Positions 38,180 through 46,256 of a stretch of DNA of 64,000 nt are shown piece after piece. The notes under the pieces were generated by a model. That model was not told where the DNA came from. It ran no database searches and saw only the letters and a program-made list of their open reading frames with translations. The stretch spans positions 62,001-126,000 of the forward strand of contig NZ_FOPJ01000003.1 of assembly GCF_900113445.1 (NCBI RefSeq). The letters are read 5' to 3'. The DNA comes from Corynebacterium spheniscorum (GTDB lineage Bacteria; Actinomycetota; Actinomycetes; Mycobacteriales; Mycobacteriaceae). The translations under genes were made by a program, and so were the position numbers. The first letter of the stretch is position 1; the number at the start of each line of letters is the position of its first letter.

Positions 38180-39007
38180 TTAGTGCTGGCCAACTTCGAA
38201 GCGGACGAAGCCGGTGACCTTGCAGCCGGCCTCATCGAGGAGCTGCTTGACGGTCTTCTTGTTGTCGGCAACGGAAGCCTGCTCGAGGAGGCAGACATCC
38301 TTGTAGAAGCCGTTGAGGCGACCGTTCACGATATTCGGGATGGCCTTTTCGGGCTTGCCTTCTTCGCGGGTGATCTGCTCGGCGATGGAGCGTTCCTTTT
38401 CGACAACGTCTTCCGGAACCTCATCGCGGCAGAGGTAAGCGGCCTTGAGAGCTGCGACCTGCATGGCGGCGTTGTGGGCGGCCTGCTCGGCAGCTTCGCC
38501 TTCGCCTTCGTAGGCAACCATGACGCCAACTGCGGGCGGCAGGTCAGCGGAGCGCTGGTGCAGGTAGACGGAAACCTTGTCACCTTCGATGGTGGCGGCG
38601 CGACGCAGTTCCAGCTTCTCGCCGATCTTGGCGGAGAGTTCCTGGACAGCTTCGGCGGCGGGCTTGCCATCAACGTCAACAGCGGCGAGTTCTTCGGGGG
38701 TGTTGGCCTTGGCGGCGGCAGCGGCTTCGGCGATCTTGGCGGCGAAGTCCTTGAATTCCTGGTTCTTGGCCACGAAGTCGGTCTCGGAGTTGAGCTCGAT
38801 CATGGTCTTGCCGGAAACGGCAACCAGGCCTTCGGTGGCGTTGCGCTCAGCGCGCTTGCCAACATCCTTCGCACCCTTGATGCGCAGGATTTCAACGGCC
38901 TTGTCGAAGTCACCAGCGGACTCTTCCAGGGCCTTCTTGCAGTCAAGCATGCCGGAGCCGGTGATCTCGCGGAGCTTCTTAACGTCGGCGGCAGTGTAGT
39001 TCGCCAT
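38180..39007 (-). CDS. tsf: Elongation factor Ts
   Basis: A 275-residue guanine-nucleotide exchange factor for EF-Tu. The N-terminal UBA-like domain has [19 protein letters not shown]; the core has [15 protein letters not shown] at 39007 with GAGGAGGAT upstream; the frame continues through the rpsB-tsf gap but that part has no family match. Second gene of rpsB-tsf. Confidence 0.97.
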   Translation of the reverse strand: MANYTAADVKKLREITGSGMLDCKKALEESAGDFDKAVEILRIKGAKDVGKRAERNATEGLVAVSGKTMIELNSETDFVAKNQEFKDFAAKIAEAAAAAKANTPEELAAVDVDGKPAAEAVQELSAKIGEKLELRRAATIEGDKVSVYLHQRSADLPPAVGVMVAYEGEGEAAEQAAHNAAMQVAALKAAYLCRDEVPEDVVEKERSIAEQITREEGKPEKAIPNIVNGRLNGFYKDVCLLEQASVADNKKTVKQLLDEAGCKVTGFVRFEVGQH

Positions 39008-39065
39008 TAGGCGATCCTCCTCATTGGGGGTTTGTGAAACTAGGACTTTAGAAGGTGCTGAGTGT

Positions 39066-39923
39066 TTACTCGGCAGCCTTGGTGTCGTCTTCGGCCTTGG
39101 TCTCTTCTGCCGGAGCTGCGTCAACCTTGGGCTCTTCAGCCTTGGCCTCTTCGGCGGGCTTGGAGTCTTCGGTGGTGGCTTCGATCTTCTCGGAGTCACC
39201 GGCGGCGTCGCGGGCGGCGGCCAGGGCGCGCTCTTCGCGGGCCTTCTTGCCCTCTTCCACGGCGGTGGAGATGATGCGGGTCAAAAGGGCGGTGGAGCGG
39301 ATGGCGTCGTCGTTGCCCGGGACCGGGAAGTTGACGTCGTCGGGGTCGCAGTTGGTGTCCAGGATGGCCACGACCGGGATGTTGAGCTTGTGAGCTTCGT
39401 TGACGGCGATGTGTTCCTTGTTGGTGTCAACGATCCACAGTGCGGAGGGCACCTTGGTCATCTCTGCGATGCCACCGAGGACGCGCTCCAGCTTGGTGCG
39501 CTCGCGGGTGAGCATGAGGACTTCCTTCTTGGTGCGGCCCTCGTAGCCGTCTTCGGCTGCGTCCATGGCCTGCAGTTCCTTCATGCGGTGCAGACGCTTG
39601 GAGACGGTCTGGAAGTTGGTGAGCATGCCGCCGAGCCAACGGTGGTTGACATAGGGCATGCCGACGCGCTCGGCTTCGTTCTGGACGGCTTCTTGGGCCT
39701 GCTTCTTGGTGCCAACGAAGAGGATGGTGCCGCCGTGGGCGACGGTTTCCTTCACGAATTCGAAGGCCTCATCGATGTAGGTCAGCGTTTGCTGCAGGTC
39801 GATGATGTAGATGCCGTTGCGGTCGGTGAGGATGAAGCGGCGCATTTTCGGGTTCCAGCGGCGGGTCTGGTGTCCGAAGTGGACGCCGGCGTCGAGAAGC
39901 TCGCGCATGGTTACAACTGCCAT
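39066..39923 (-). CDS. rpsB: 30S ribosomal protein S2
   Basis: A 285-residue S2. Start ATG at 39923 with AAGGGAG upstream; the longer open frame before it is untranslated leader. The core shows [23 protein letters not shown] and [14 protein letters not shown]. After residue 235 comes a 50-residue acidic Ala/Glu/Lys tail ([19 protein letters not shown]), longer than in Escherichia coli but common in actinobacteria. It diverges from the M23 peptidase gene. Confidence 0.97.
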   Translation of the reverse strand: MAVVTMRELLDAGVHFGHQTRRWNPKMRRFILTDRNGIYIIDLQQTLTYIDEAFEFVKETVAHGGTILFVGTKKQAQEAVQNEAERVGMPYVNHRWLGGMLTNFQTVSKRLHRMKELQAMDAAEDGYEGRTKKEVLMLTRERTKLERVLGGIAEMTKVPSALWIVDTNKEHIAVNEAHKLNIPVVAILDTNCDPDDVNFPVPGNDDAIRSTALLTRIISTAVEEGKKAREERALAAARDAAGDSEKIEATTEDSKPAEEAKAEEPKVDAAPAEETKAEDDTKAAE

Positions 39924-40277
39924 GAGGTGCTCCCTTTCTATTGTGAGTTTTGGGTTTTTGAAGGTGTTCATGCAGGTTTTATTGGTATTTGTCCTGCACC
40001 CTAGCGACGAACCTGCGACCACACCCACGAGGTGGGACCGAGTGGCTGCTGGTGCCTCGAATGAGACGAACGCCGCGCGAATTGACTGCGTGGCTAAAAG
40101 TAGCCACACATGCCGGGTGAATTCTAGTCGCTTGGGGCTTAAAAACCAAACACTTCCTGCAGCGACGGTGGATAACTTAATCTCGCGTGTCACAGAAGTG
40201 GTGTTGCTTAACAGTATCCACAGTTAACCCGCAGGAGCCCTGGACTTTAGCCACCCGATCTCGAGAATGCTTAAGAC
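39924..40277. promoter_or_regulatory. Divergent intergenic region between rpsB and the M23 peptidase gene
   Basis: 354 bases without a gene; it should carry the rpsB leader and promoters for both genes. A hairpin GTGGCT/AGCCAC lies at 40090-40107. Two near-matches to the DnaA box occur in opposite orientation: GGTGGATAA at 40167-40175 and GTATCCACA at 40214-40222, one mismatch each. No riboswitch recognised. Confidence 0.4.
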
Positions 40278-40760
40278 ATGAGAGTGTGCTCTATTGTGTT
40301 CCTTGCGCTGCTGGTGATGTTGCGTGGGACGGCGGCGTTGGGGTGGGTGGATCCGAGTACGGGTTTGCCTTATGCGACGCGTGTATTGCGGACCTTTGAT
40401 GCGCCGGAGAAGCCGTGGTTGGCGGGGCATCGGGGGGTGGATTTGGCCTTAGCGCCGGGGGCGCCGGTGCGGGCTGCGGAGGATGGGGTGGTGCATTTTG
40501 CTGGGGTGGTGGCGGGCACCCCGGTGGTGTCGATTCAGCATGAGGAGGGTGGGTTGCGCACAACCTATCAGCCGGTGTGGGCGTTTGTGCAGGCTGGCGA
40601 GGTGGTGCGGGAGGGTCAGGAGATTGGGACTTTGGGGTATCCGGAGCAAGGTGATGGGTATCCGGGGCTACATTGGGGTGCGCGGGTGGGTAAGGATGAG
40701 TATCGCAATCCGCTGGATCTTTTAGAGGCGCCGACGATTCGCTTAAAACCGGTGAGATAG
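40278..40760 (+). CDS. Small secreted M23 family (LytM) peptidase
   Basis: A 160-residue protein. A short signal sequence (MRVCSIVFLALLVMLRGTAA) is followed directly by an M23 domain: GHRGVDLAL with the HxxxD zinc ligands near 53-57, GTPVVSIQHEEGG, and LHWGAR near 131-136 in place of the usual HxH loop. M23 enzymes cut glycyl or D-Ala-meso-DAP bonds of peptidoglycan; many corynebacterial members have no other domain. The second zinc motif contains only one His (LHWG), as in many relatives, so activity cannot be decided. It lies next to rpsB in mycobacteria too. Confidence 0.85.
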   Translation: MRVCSIVFLALLVMLRGTAALGWVDPSTGLPYATRVLRTFDAPEKPWLAGHRGVDLALAPGAPVRAAEDGVVHFAGVVAGTPVVSIQHEEGGLRTTYQPVWAFVQAGEVVREGQEIGTLGYPEQGDGYPGLHWGARVGKDEYRNPLDLLEAPTIRLKPVR

Positions 40761-40783
40761 GCGACCCGAGTGCCTGCGGATGG

Positions 40784-40855
40784 GCCTACGCCCGTGGAAG
40801 CGCCTATGCGCGTGGAAGCGCCTATGCGCGTGGAAGCGCCTATGCGCGTGGATGC
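40784..40855. repeat. 18-bp tandem repeat, duplicated 3' end of xerC
   Basis: Four consecutive 18-bp units at 40784-40801, 40802-40819, 40820-40837 and 40838-40855, two identical (GCCTATGCGCGTGGAAGC) and two with one or two changes. The last unit contains the final codons and TAG stop of xerC on the minus strand, and each extra unit repeats PRA-stop in the same frame. Confidence 0.9.
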
Positions 40856-41778
40856 GCTTGGCGGTAGGCGTCTTTGAGGCGCTGGGCGGAGACATGCGTG
40901 TAGATCTGCGTGGTCTGCAGGGAGGAATGGCCGAGCATCTCCTGGACCACGCGTAGGTCCGCGCCGCCTTCTAAGAGGTGGGTGGCGGCCGTGTGGCGTA
41001 GCGAGTGCGGGGAGATATGCGCCGATACCCCGGCGTTGTGGGCGGCAGTATCGACGATGCGGCGCACCTGACGCGGGTCGATGCGGCCACCACGAACCCC
41101 TAAGAAAAGCGCATTGGTGGTTTTCTTCATCAGTTTCGGGCGCGCCTCGGTTTCCCAGCGTTTCAGTGCTTCGGCGGCGGCTTTGCCGAAGGGCACCACC
41201 CTTTCCTTGTTGCCCTTGCCGATCACGCGGGCGCTCGAACCGGCGCGATCAATGCTGCCGAGATCCAAGGAACATAGTTCTGCCACGCGCATGCCGGTGG
41301 CCCAGAGCATCTCAATGATGGCGATATCGCGGATGGCAACCGGGTCATCACTGCTGGCGTTATCCGCGGTGCTGGTGACCATGGCTTCGGCTTGGTCTGG
41401 GCGCAGCACGGTGGGTAGCTCGCGGTTGACCTTGGGGGTGACTAGCCGGGCGGCTTCATCGCTGGGGATATGCCCGTGGCGGCTCGCCCAGGTGCTAAAA
41501 ACACGCGCGGCGGCGGTACGGCGGGCAAGGGTGGCGCGACTTAGCCCATTATTTGCTGAGTGTGCCAGCCAGGCGCGAAGTTCCGGGAGGGTGAATTCTT
41601 TGAGTCCATCTGAGCCGAGGTAGTCGGCTAGGTCGAGGAGGTCGCGGCGGTAGCCTTTAATGGTCGCAGCGGAGCGTCCTTTGACGAGTTCGAGGTAGTC
41701 GCAGAACTCATCAATAAGGGAAATCACCGAAGGCGGCGGAACATCTCGCTCCGCCGCCTTCGGCACTGACTCACCCAT
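40840..41778 (-). CDS. xerC: Tyrosine recombinase XerC
   Basis: A 312-residue tyrosine recombinase that resolves chromosome dimers at dif together with XerD. The N-terminal core-binding SAM-like domain includes KGRSAATIKGYRRDL; the catalytic domain has the Arg in MRVAELCSLDLG, the H-x-x-R box in SPHSLRHTAATHLLEGG, and the nucleophile Tyr in SLQTTQIYTHVS. Start ATG at 41778, AAGG upstream. The last codons lie inside an 18-bp tandem repeat. A DtxR-like site lies about 85 bases upstream of the start. Following dprA on the same strand with a 160-base gap. Confidence 0.95.
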   Translation of the reverse strand: MGESVPKAAERDVPPPSVISLIDEFCDYLELVKGRSAATIKGYRRDLLDLADYLGSDGLKEFTLPELRAWLAHSANNGLSRATLARRTAAARVFSTWASRHGHIPSDEAARLVTPKVNRELPTVLRPDQAEAMVTSTADNASSDDPVAIRDIAIIEMLWATGMRVAELCSLDLGSIDRAGSSARVIGKGNKERVVPFGKAAAEALKRWETEARPKLMKKTTNALFLGVRGGRIDPRQVRRIVDTAAHNAGVSAHISPHSLRHTAATHLLEGGADLRVVQEMLGHSSLQTTQIYTHVSAQRLKDAYRQAHPRA

Positions 41779-41860
41779 AGTGCACAACCTTAGCGATCCG
41801 TGAGAAGCTCTCGGCCGGAGCGTCTTCTTGAGGACCAGCCCGCCCCCAGAAGACTTTCAC

Positions 41861-41879
41861 TTAGGCTTGCGTTACCTAA
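41861..41879. promoter_or_regulatory. DtxR/iron-box-like site upstream of xerC
   Basis: TTAGGCTTGCGTTACCTAA matches the 19-bp DtxR consensus (TTAGGTTAGSCTAACCTAA) at 15 of 19 positions, including both outer half-site ends. It lies between dprA and xerC. The match is read by eye; binding is inferred. Confidence 0.45.
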
Positions 41880-41948
41880 GATATGCCAACTTTCGTTTGA
41901 GCGCAACCCCTAGACCGAAATTTCTTCAAAAAATTTTTTCTAGCGCCA

Positions 41949-43130
41949 TCATTGCAGGTCACCGGCACCCAGTTCAAGCCGCCGCCACAAAGACCCTTCA
42001 CGCACCACCAAGGAACGCCGCTCTAACTCCACCAAAAGGTGGATACTTAGCGCCAATGTAAGCCCGGCTTTATGGGCGATGGCGGCGCTATCGGAAGCCT
42101 CAAATCCGATGGCGTCATAGACCTTCAATTCATTAGGTGAAAGCTCTTGGATGCTGGTGGGTGGGAAGACGAGTTCATAGTTGGCTTCCACATCCACTGC
42201 CCCACTGGTGCTCATGATTTCTCTGGCCTCATCGGCGGTAGAGATTAAGGTGGCGCGGCCATCGCGGATGCGTTGATGACACCCCAAAGACTGCGCGCTC
42301 AAGATTGGCCCGGGTACTGCCATGGTGGCACGACCAAAAGCCTCTGCCCAGGTCAAGGTACTTAAAGCACCGGATCGCCACGCCGCTTCCATGACGATGG
42401 TGCCGCGGGTAAGGGCTGCGACTAAGCGGTTACGGCTTAAGAAGCGATGCCGCATGGGTGAGCTGGTGAGTGGGTATTCAGAGACCACTGCCCCACCTTG
42501 TTTGACCACCTGCTCATAGAGTTCACGGTGGCTACTGGGGTAGGCGCGATCAAGCCCACAAGCCTGCACCACCACCGTTGGTGTTTGGTGTTCCAAGGCC
42601 ACACTGTGGGCTACCTGATCCACCCCAGCAGCGCCACCAGAAACCAGGGTCCATTGGTGTTGGGCGAGGCTGCTGCAAATGCTTCTGGTGGCGGCTCTGC
42701 CATAGGCGGTAATGGCCCTGGTTCCCACGATCGCTACTGCTTGGTGGGTGAGCTTTTTGAGACTTTCGCCACGTACCCATAAAGCGTGTGGCGGTACCGC
42801 ATCAGCTTGATCCTTGCGGGTGGTCGTGCCCTCGGAAAGGGCGAGGAATCTGAAGGCAGGATCTAGTTTTTCAGCTGGCCATTCTGGGTGCCCGGGGTGG
42901 ATTAAGCGCATATTATGCCGGCGGGCAGCCTGGAGATCTTCCTTTAACCCGTGTTCGGCGGTGCGATAGCGCTGCTCGGTGCTAGCCAAAAGGGCCTCGC
43001 CGATCCAGGTGTCGCGCTGTTTAATGCCAGCGGCAATCTCATCAGCACTTCTTCCTTCTAATAAAAGTTCGTGGATGCGGCGGTGTGGGCCTTCGACAAC
43101 GCGATTGAGATATGCCCATGCTTCTATCAT
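41949..43130 (-). CDS. dprA: DNA-processing protein DprA
   Basis: A 393-residue DprA/Smf. The Rossmann-like core contains VAIVGTRAITAYGRAATRSI, LVSGGAAGVDQVAHSVALE and MRHRFLSRNRLVAALTRGTIVMEA. A C-terminal winged-helix segment ends the protein. DprA protects incoming single-stranded DNA and loads RecA in transformation; in non-competent bacteria the function is unclear. ATG overlaps the comM stop (ATGA), with AGGACC just upstream. Part of yraN-comM-dprA-xerC. Confidence 0.95.
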   Translation of the reverse strand: MIEAWAYLNRVVEGPHRRIHELLLEGRSADEIAAGIKQRDTWIGEALLASTEQRYRTAEHGLKEDLQAARRHNMRLIHPGHPEWPAEKLDPAFRFLALSEGTTTRKDQADAVPPHALWVRGESLKKLTHQAVAIVGTRAITAYGRAATRSICSSLAQHQWTLVSGGAAGVDQVAHSVALEHQTPTVVVQACGLDRAYPSSHRELYEQVVKQGGAVVSEYPLTSSPMRHRFLSRNRLVAALTRGTIVMEAAWRSGALSTLTWAEAFGRATMAVPGPILSAQSLGCHQRIRDGRATLISTADEAREIMSTSGAVDVEANYELVFPPTSIQELSPNELKVYDAIGFEASDSAAIAHKAGLTLALSIHLLVELERRSLVVREGSLWRRLELGAGDLQ

Positions 43131-44605
43131 GTGAGGTCCTCCCCGAGTTCCAGTGCTCGCGCAATGTGGTCAAGCTGTGGTCGTTTAATGTCTTCTAAAT
43201 CGCAGAGCGTCCACGCGAGGCTCAGGATCCTATCCACCCCGCGTTGGGTGATCCGCCCTTCGGCCAAATACACCCCCAGTAGCGCCATTCCGGCATCATC
43301 AGCTGGCCACTTTTTTCTTAAAATATGCGGATCCATGTGGCTATTAAGCACACCCCACCGAGCGATGGAGCGTTCCCGTGCTGCCGCCACCCGAGTAGCG
43401 ATACTCGCGGAGCTTTCCGCCTCGCTGTTAAGGACCGCCCCATGCCCGGTGGTTCTTAGATGGATATCCAAGCGGTCGCGCATAGGGCCGGAAAGATTAT
43501 CCAAGTAGGTGGCGCGCTGGCGTGAGGTGCATTCGCATTCTTGGGCTTCCTCCGCCCCGCAACGGCAGGGGTTAGCTGCCAAAATGAGTTGGAAATTAGC
43601 GGGCAGAATAATCTCCCGGCGCGCCCGAAGTAGACGAACATGGCGTTGTTCTAATGGCATTCGCAGGCTATCGAGGATGCGTGCGGGGATTTCAGAGATC
43701 TCATCTAAAAAGAGCACCCCGTTATGTGCCAAAGATACTGCCCCTGGGCGGACCCTGCCGGAACCACCACCAAGTAGCCCGGCGCGACTGATGCTGTGAT
43801 GCGGGGCGATAAAAGGTGCGTGGTGGATACTGCCGTGGAAACCATCTTCAGCCACCGAATGCACACTGGTGGTAGCGATTGCTTGCTCCCGGTTAAGGGG
43901 CGGCAGGATTCCGGGTAGGCGTTGTGCGAGCATGGATTTGCCGCTACCTGGGGGACCAATGATGACCATGTGGTGTCCCCCAGCGGCTGCTACTTCTGCC
44001 GCGTATTTGGCTTCATCTTGGCCAGCTAGATCCGCCATATCAGGGATGTGTGGTTCCTGCGGGCTTTCCCCTTTCGGGGTGGGAAGTGGGACCCCATTAA
44101 GCCAATTCCATAGCTGCATGAGGTTAGCGGCATGGTAGATCTCCAGGCCTTCCATCAAAGCTGCTTCGGCTTGGTTTTCCGAAGGCACAATACAGCGAAG
44201 CCCCTGCTGTTTGGCCATAATCAAAGCCGGCAGGATCCCGGGTACACCACGCAGCGAACCATCTAAACCAATCTCACCGAGCATCATGGTGTTGGCAAGC
44301 ACGCGGTAGGGTTCGGCCTGACCACAATGAGCGCATAACACGGCCAGCGCAATCGCGGCATCAAAGTGAGAGCCGGCTTTGCGTAAAGATCCGGGGCTTA
44401 AGCTGATGGTGATCTTTGAGCGCGGCCAATCCAAGTCGAGGTTTCTGATCGCGGTGCGGATGCGGTCGCGGGATTCGCTTACTGCGGTATCGGCCAAGCC
44501 CACCATGTAGAAGCCTGGTAACCCGGGGCCGATATTGGCTTCCACTAATACCGGGAGGGCGCTGACACCTTCTAAGGCCACGGAGTGTGTTTTAGCGAGT
44601 GCCAC
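43127..44605 (-). CDS. comM: YifB/ComM family Mg chelatase-like AAA+ ATPase
   Basis: A 492-residue ATPase. ComM is a hexameric helicase promoting branch migration during natural transformation; YifB homologues occur in non-competent bacteria as well. N-terminal LonC-like domain (SVALEGVSALPVLVEANIGPGLPGF), Walker A IIGPPGSGKSMLA near 215-227, Walker B GVLFLDEISE, and a C-terminal Mg-chelatase motif (NPCRCGAEEAQECECTSRQR) with zinc-binding Cys residues. GTG start at 44605, with GGAGG seven bases upstream, overlaps yraN by 14 bases; an earlier ATG at 44662 lies within yraN. Confidence 0.95.
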   Translation of the reverse strand: MALAKTHSVALEGVSALPVLVEANIGPGLPGFYMVGLADTAVSESRDRIRTAIRNLDLDWPRSKITISLSPGSLRKAGSHFDAAIALAVLCAHCGQAEPYRVLANTMMLGEIGLDGSLRGVPGILPALIMAKQQGLRCIVPSENQAEAALMEGLEIYHAANLMQLWNWLNGVPLPTPKGESPQEPHIPDMADLAGQDEAKYAAEVAAAGGHHMVIIGPPGSGKSMLAQRLPGILPPLNREQAIATTSVHSVAEDGFHGSIHHAPFIAPHHSISRAGLLGGGSGRVRPGAVSLAHNGVLFLDEISEIPARILDSLRMPLEQRHVRLLRARREIILPANFQLILAANPCRCGAEEAQECECTSRQRATYLDNLSGPMRDRLDIHLRTTGHGAVLNSEAESSASIATRVAAARERSIARWGVLNSHMDPHILRKKWPADDAGMALLGVYLAEGRITQRGVDRILSLAWTLCDLEDIKRPQLDHIARALELGEDLT

Positions 44606-45128
44606 TGTCGACCTCCGGGAAGTAGTGCAAGAAACCAAACCCGCGGGTACGCGGTAGCTCAATCTCGATGACTGCGAAGCGCGCCGGAAGATAGTTACTG
44701 CGCTGGGCTAACCAGATTTCGGCGGTGCGTCTCATGCGGTGGAGTTTGCGGGGGTTAACCGATAGCGCCCCGCGGGTGGAACCGCGCCGGGTTTTTACTT
44801 CAACGAAGACAAGCTCATCTGTACCTTCAGCGATGAGGTCTATTTCGCCTACCGTGCTGTGGGCATTGCGTTCGATGATCTCCAGGCCTTCGATGCGGTG
44901 GAGGTATCCGGCGGCGATATCTTCGCCGAGTTTTCCTAGCGCGTAGTTGGAGATCTGGGTGGTGTGGAAGGCGCCGAGGTTAGTGGCAGGCTTCGTGAAA
45001 GCACCTACCGCCCCACCATCCCTCACCTCCCCATGGGCCCTAATACCCAGTCGGTAGCCGGCAGTACTACTGCCATGTGCTTCGATCCCGATTCTTTCGC
45101 CGCTGGGCAAAGTAGCGAGGTTGCTCAT
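44592..45128 (-). CDS. yraN: YraN family (UPF0102) nuclease-like protein
   Basis: 178 residues. The last 120 residues are the YraN restriction-endonuclease-like fold: GKLGEDIAAGYL, GEIDLIAEGTDELVFVEVKTRRG with the D-ExK putative catalytic residues, and FAVIEIELPR. Residues 1-57 are an extension not usual for the family. The ATG at 45128 is preceded by GGGGGAG, which lies in the 3' arm of a terminator-like hairpin. Overlaps comM by 14 bases. Function unproven; members group with DNA processing genes. Confidence 0.88.
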   Translation of the reverse strand: MSNLATLPSGERIGIEAHGSSTAGYRLGIRAHGEVRDGGAVGAFTKPATNLGAFHTTQISNYALGKLGEDIAAGYLHRIEGLEIIERNAHSTVGEIDLIAEGTDELVFVEVKTRRGSTRGALSVNPRKLHRMRRTAEIWLAQRSNYLPARFAVIEIELPRTRGFGFLHYFPEVDSGTR

Positions 45129-45135
45129 AAAAAAT

Positions 45136-45198
45136 CTCCCCCGAAGGTTGTGCATTCTGTGCTCGATGAGCTCAGCTTGAACTACTTCTTCGGGGGAG
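45136..45198 (-). promoter_or_regulatory. Hairpin with T-tract immediately before yraN, containing its ribosome site
   Basis: CTCCCCCGAAG (45136-45146) pairs perfectly with CTTCGGGGGAG (45188-45198). On the minus strand the 3' arm ends GGGGGAG, followed by ATTTTTTATG, where ATG is the yraN start. It has the shape of a terminator for the upstream operon (lepB-rnhB-DUF2469) and at the same time covers the yraN ribosome site. Confidence 0.65.
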
Positions 45199-45221
45199 CG
45201 CTAGGAGCTAGGTCCTGTGCT

Positions 45222-45256
45222 TGTGGATAACTTATGCCGAGTCGCGGTTATTCACA
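45222..45256. promoter_or_regulatory. Pair of inverted DnaA-box-like sites
   Basis: TGTGGATAA at 45222-45230 is a perfect DnaA box (reverse orientation); TTATTCACA at 45248-45256 matches with one mismatch. They sit just after the DUF2469 stop. Could be chance; noted because the two are 17 bases apart in opposite orientation. Confidence 0.35.
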
Positions 45257-45259
45257 GGT

Positions 45260-45565
45260 TTAATCCGGGATGACCAAATCTGGTTTATCGAGTTCCTCGA
45301 TATTGACATCCTTGTAGGTGATCACGCGGACGAAGCGCACAAAGCGGGCGGGACGGTACATATCCCATACCCAAGCATCAGACATACGGACTTCGTAGTA
45401 CACCTCACCGTTATTGCTATGCGGAATCAGTTCAACAGCATTCGCGAGGTAGAAGCGCCGTTCGGTTTCCACCACATAGGAGAATTGGCTGACCACGTCG
45501 CGGTATTCACGGTATAGGGAGAGTTCAACCTCTGCCTCATAGTTGTCGAGCTCTTCGGCGCTCAT
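45260..45565 (-). CDS. DUF2469 protein
   Basis: A 101-residue actinobacterial protein, strongly acidic with many aromatic residues: SAEELDNYEAEVELSLYREY, FSYVVETERRFYLANAVELI. It is nearly always placed beside rnhB in actinobacteria and its function is unknown. Thirty-four bases after rnhB on the same strand with GAGGAG-type sequence upstream. The last gene of the lepB-rnhB group before the yraN hairpin. Confidence 0.88.
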   Translation of the reverse strand: MSAEELDNYEAEVELSLYREYRDVVSQFSYVVETERRFYLANAVELIPHSNNGEVYYEVRMSDAWVWDMYRPARFVRFVRVITYKDVNIEELDKPDLVIPD

Positions 45566-45599
45566 GCTTTTGGCCTCCTCATGCCCTACTTCTTAGCGA

Positions 45600-46238
45600 T
45601 CAGCAACCGCGGGACAACCATTCCTGGTGTGCCGCGGTCACATTGGCATAAGTGTAGCGGTGCTGTGGGCTTGCACCGTGGCGGCGCACCGCATCCATAT
45701 GCACTCGTGTCCCATAGCCCTTGTGATTTCCAAACCCATAGCCCGGATGCTGCTCATCCAGTTCCCGCATCACCTGGTCACGCGCGGTTTTCGCCAACAC
45801 ACTAGCTGCAGAAATACAACGCGCAGCATCGTCACCACCAATAATCGGCAGGTGCGGCACACTTAAACCCGGGACCTTCAAAGCATCGGTCACCACATAG
45901 CCCGGTTGGATCTGAAGGTTCGCCACCGCGCGCCGCATACCGCACACATTCGCCCATTGAATCCCGTCACGGTCAATCTCTTCGGCAGAAATATGAATCA
46001 CCGACCACGCCAGCGCCACTTTTTTAATTACCGCCGCTAATTCTTCACGCACCTTCGCAGAAAGCTTCTTAGAGTCAGCCAGCCGATCCAACTCCGGAAT
46101 AATCTTCGGGGGCAAAATGCACGCCGCAATGGTGATCGGCCCAGCACACGCCCCACGCCCCGCTTCATCTACTCCAGCAACATGCCCAAAGCAGCTTAAT
46201 GCCACCTCATAGGTGCGCTTTTGTTTCAGCCGGCGCAT
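45600..46238 (-). CDS. rnhB: Ribonuclease HII
   Basis: A 212-residue RNase HII, which removes ribonucleotides misincorporated in DNA. The DEAGRG motif is at VDEAGRGACAGPI near residue 21 (first Asp-Glu), the second Asp lies in TDALKVPGL, and the third Asp in YGTRVHMDAVRRHG. Follows lepB with an 18-base gap. Full-length for the family. Confidence 0.96.
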   Translation of the reverse strand: MRRLKQKRTYEVALSCFGHVAGVDEAGRGACAGPITIAACILPPKIIPELDRLADSKKLSAKVREELAAVIKKVALAWSVIHISAEEIDRDGIQWANVCGMRRAVANLQIQPGYVVTDALKVPGLSVPHLPIIGGDDAARCISAASVLAKTARDQVMRELDEQHPGYGFGNHKGYGTRVHMDAVRRHGASPQHRYTYANVTAAHQEWLSRGC

Positions 46239-46256
46239 GCTTATCGCTTATTACTT

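Noticed and set aside
38159..40004. Long plus-strand frames opposite tsf and rpsB
   Set aside because: Shadow frames of highly expressed genes; the minus-strand proteins are unmistakable EF-Ts and S2.
41828..42061. 77-codon plus-strand frame beginning near the DtxR-like site
   Set aside because: It runs into dprA antisense, has no good ribosome site and no recognisable product.
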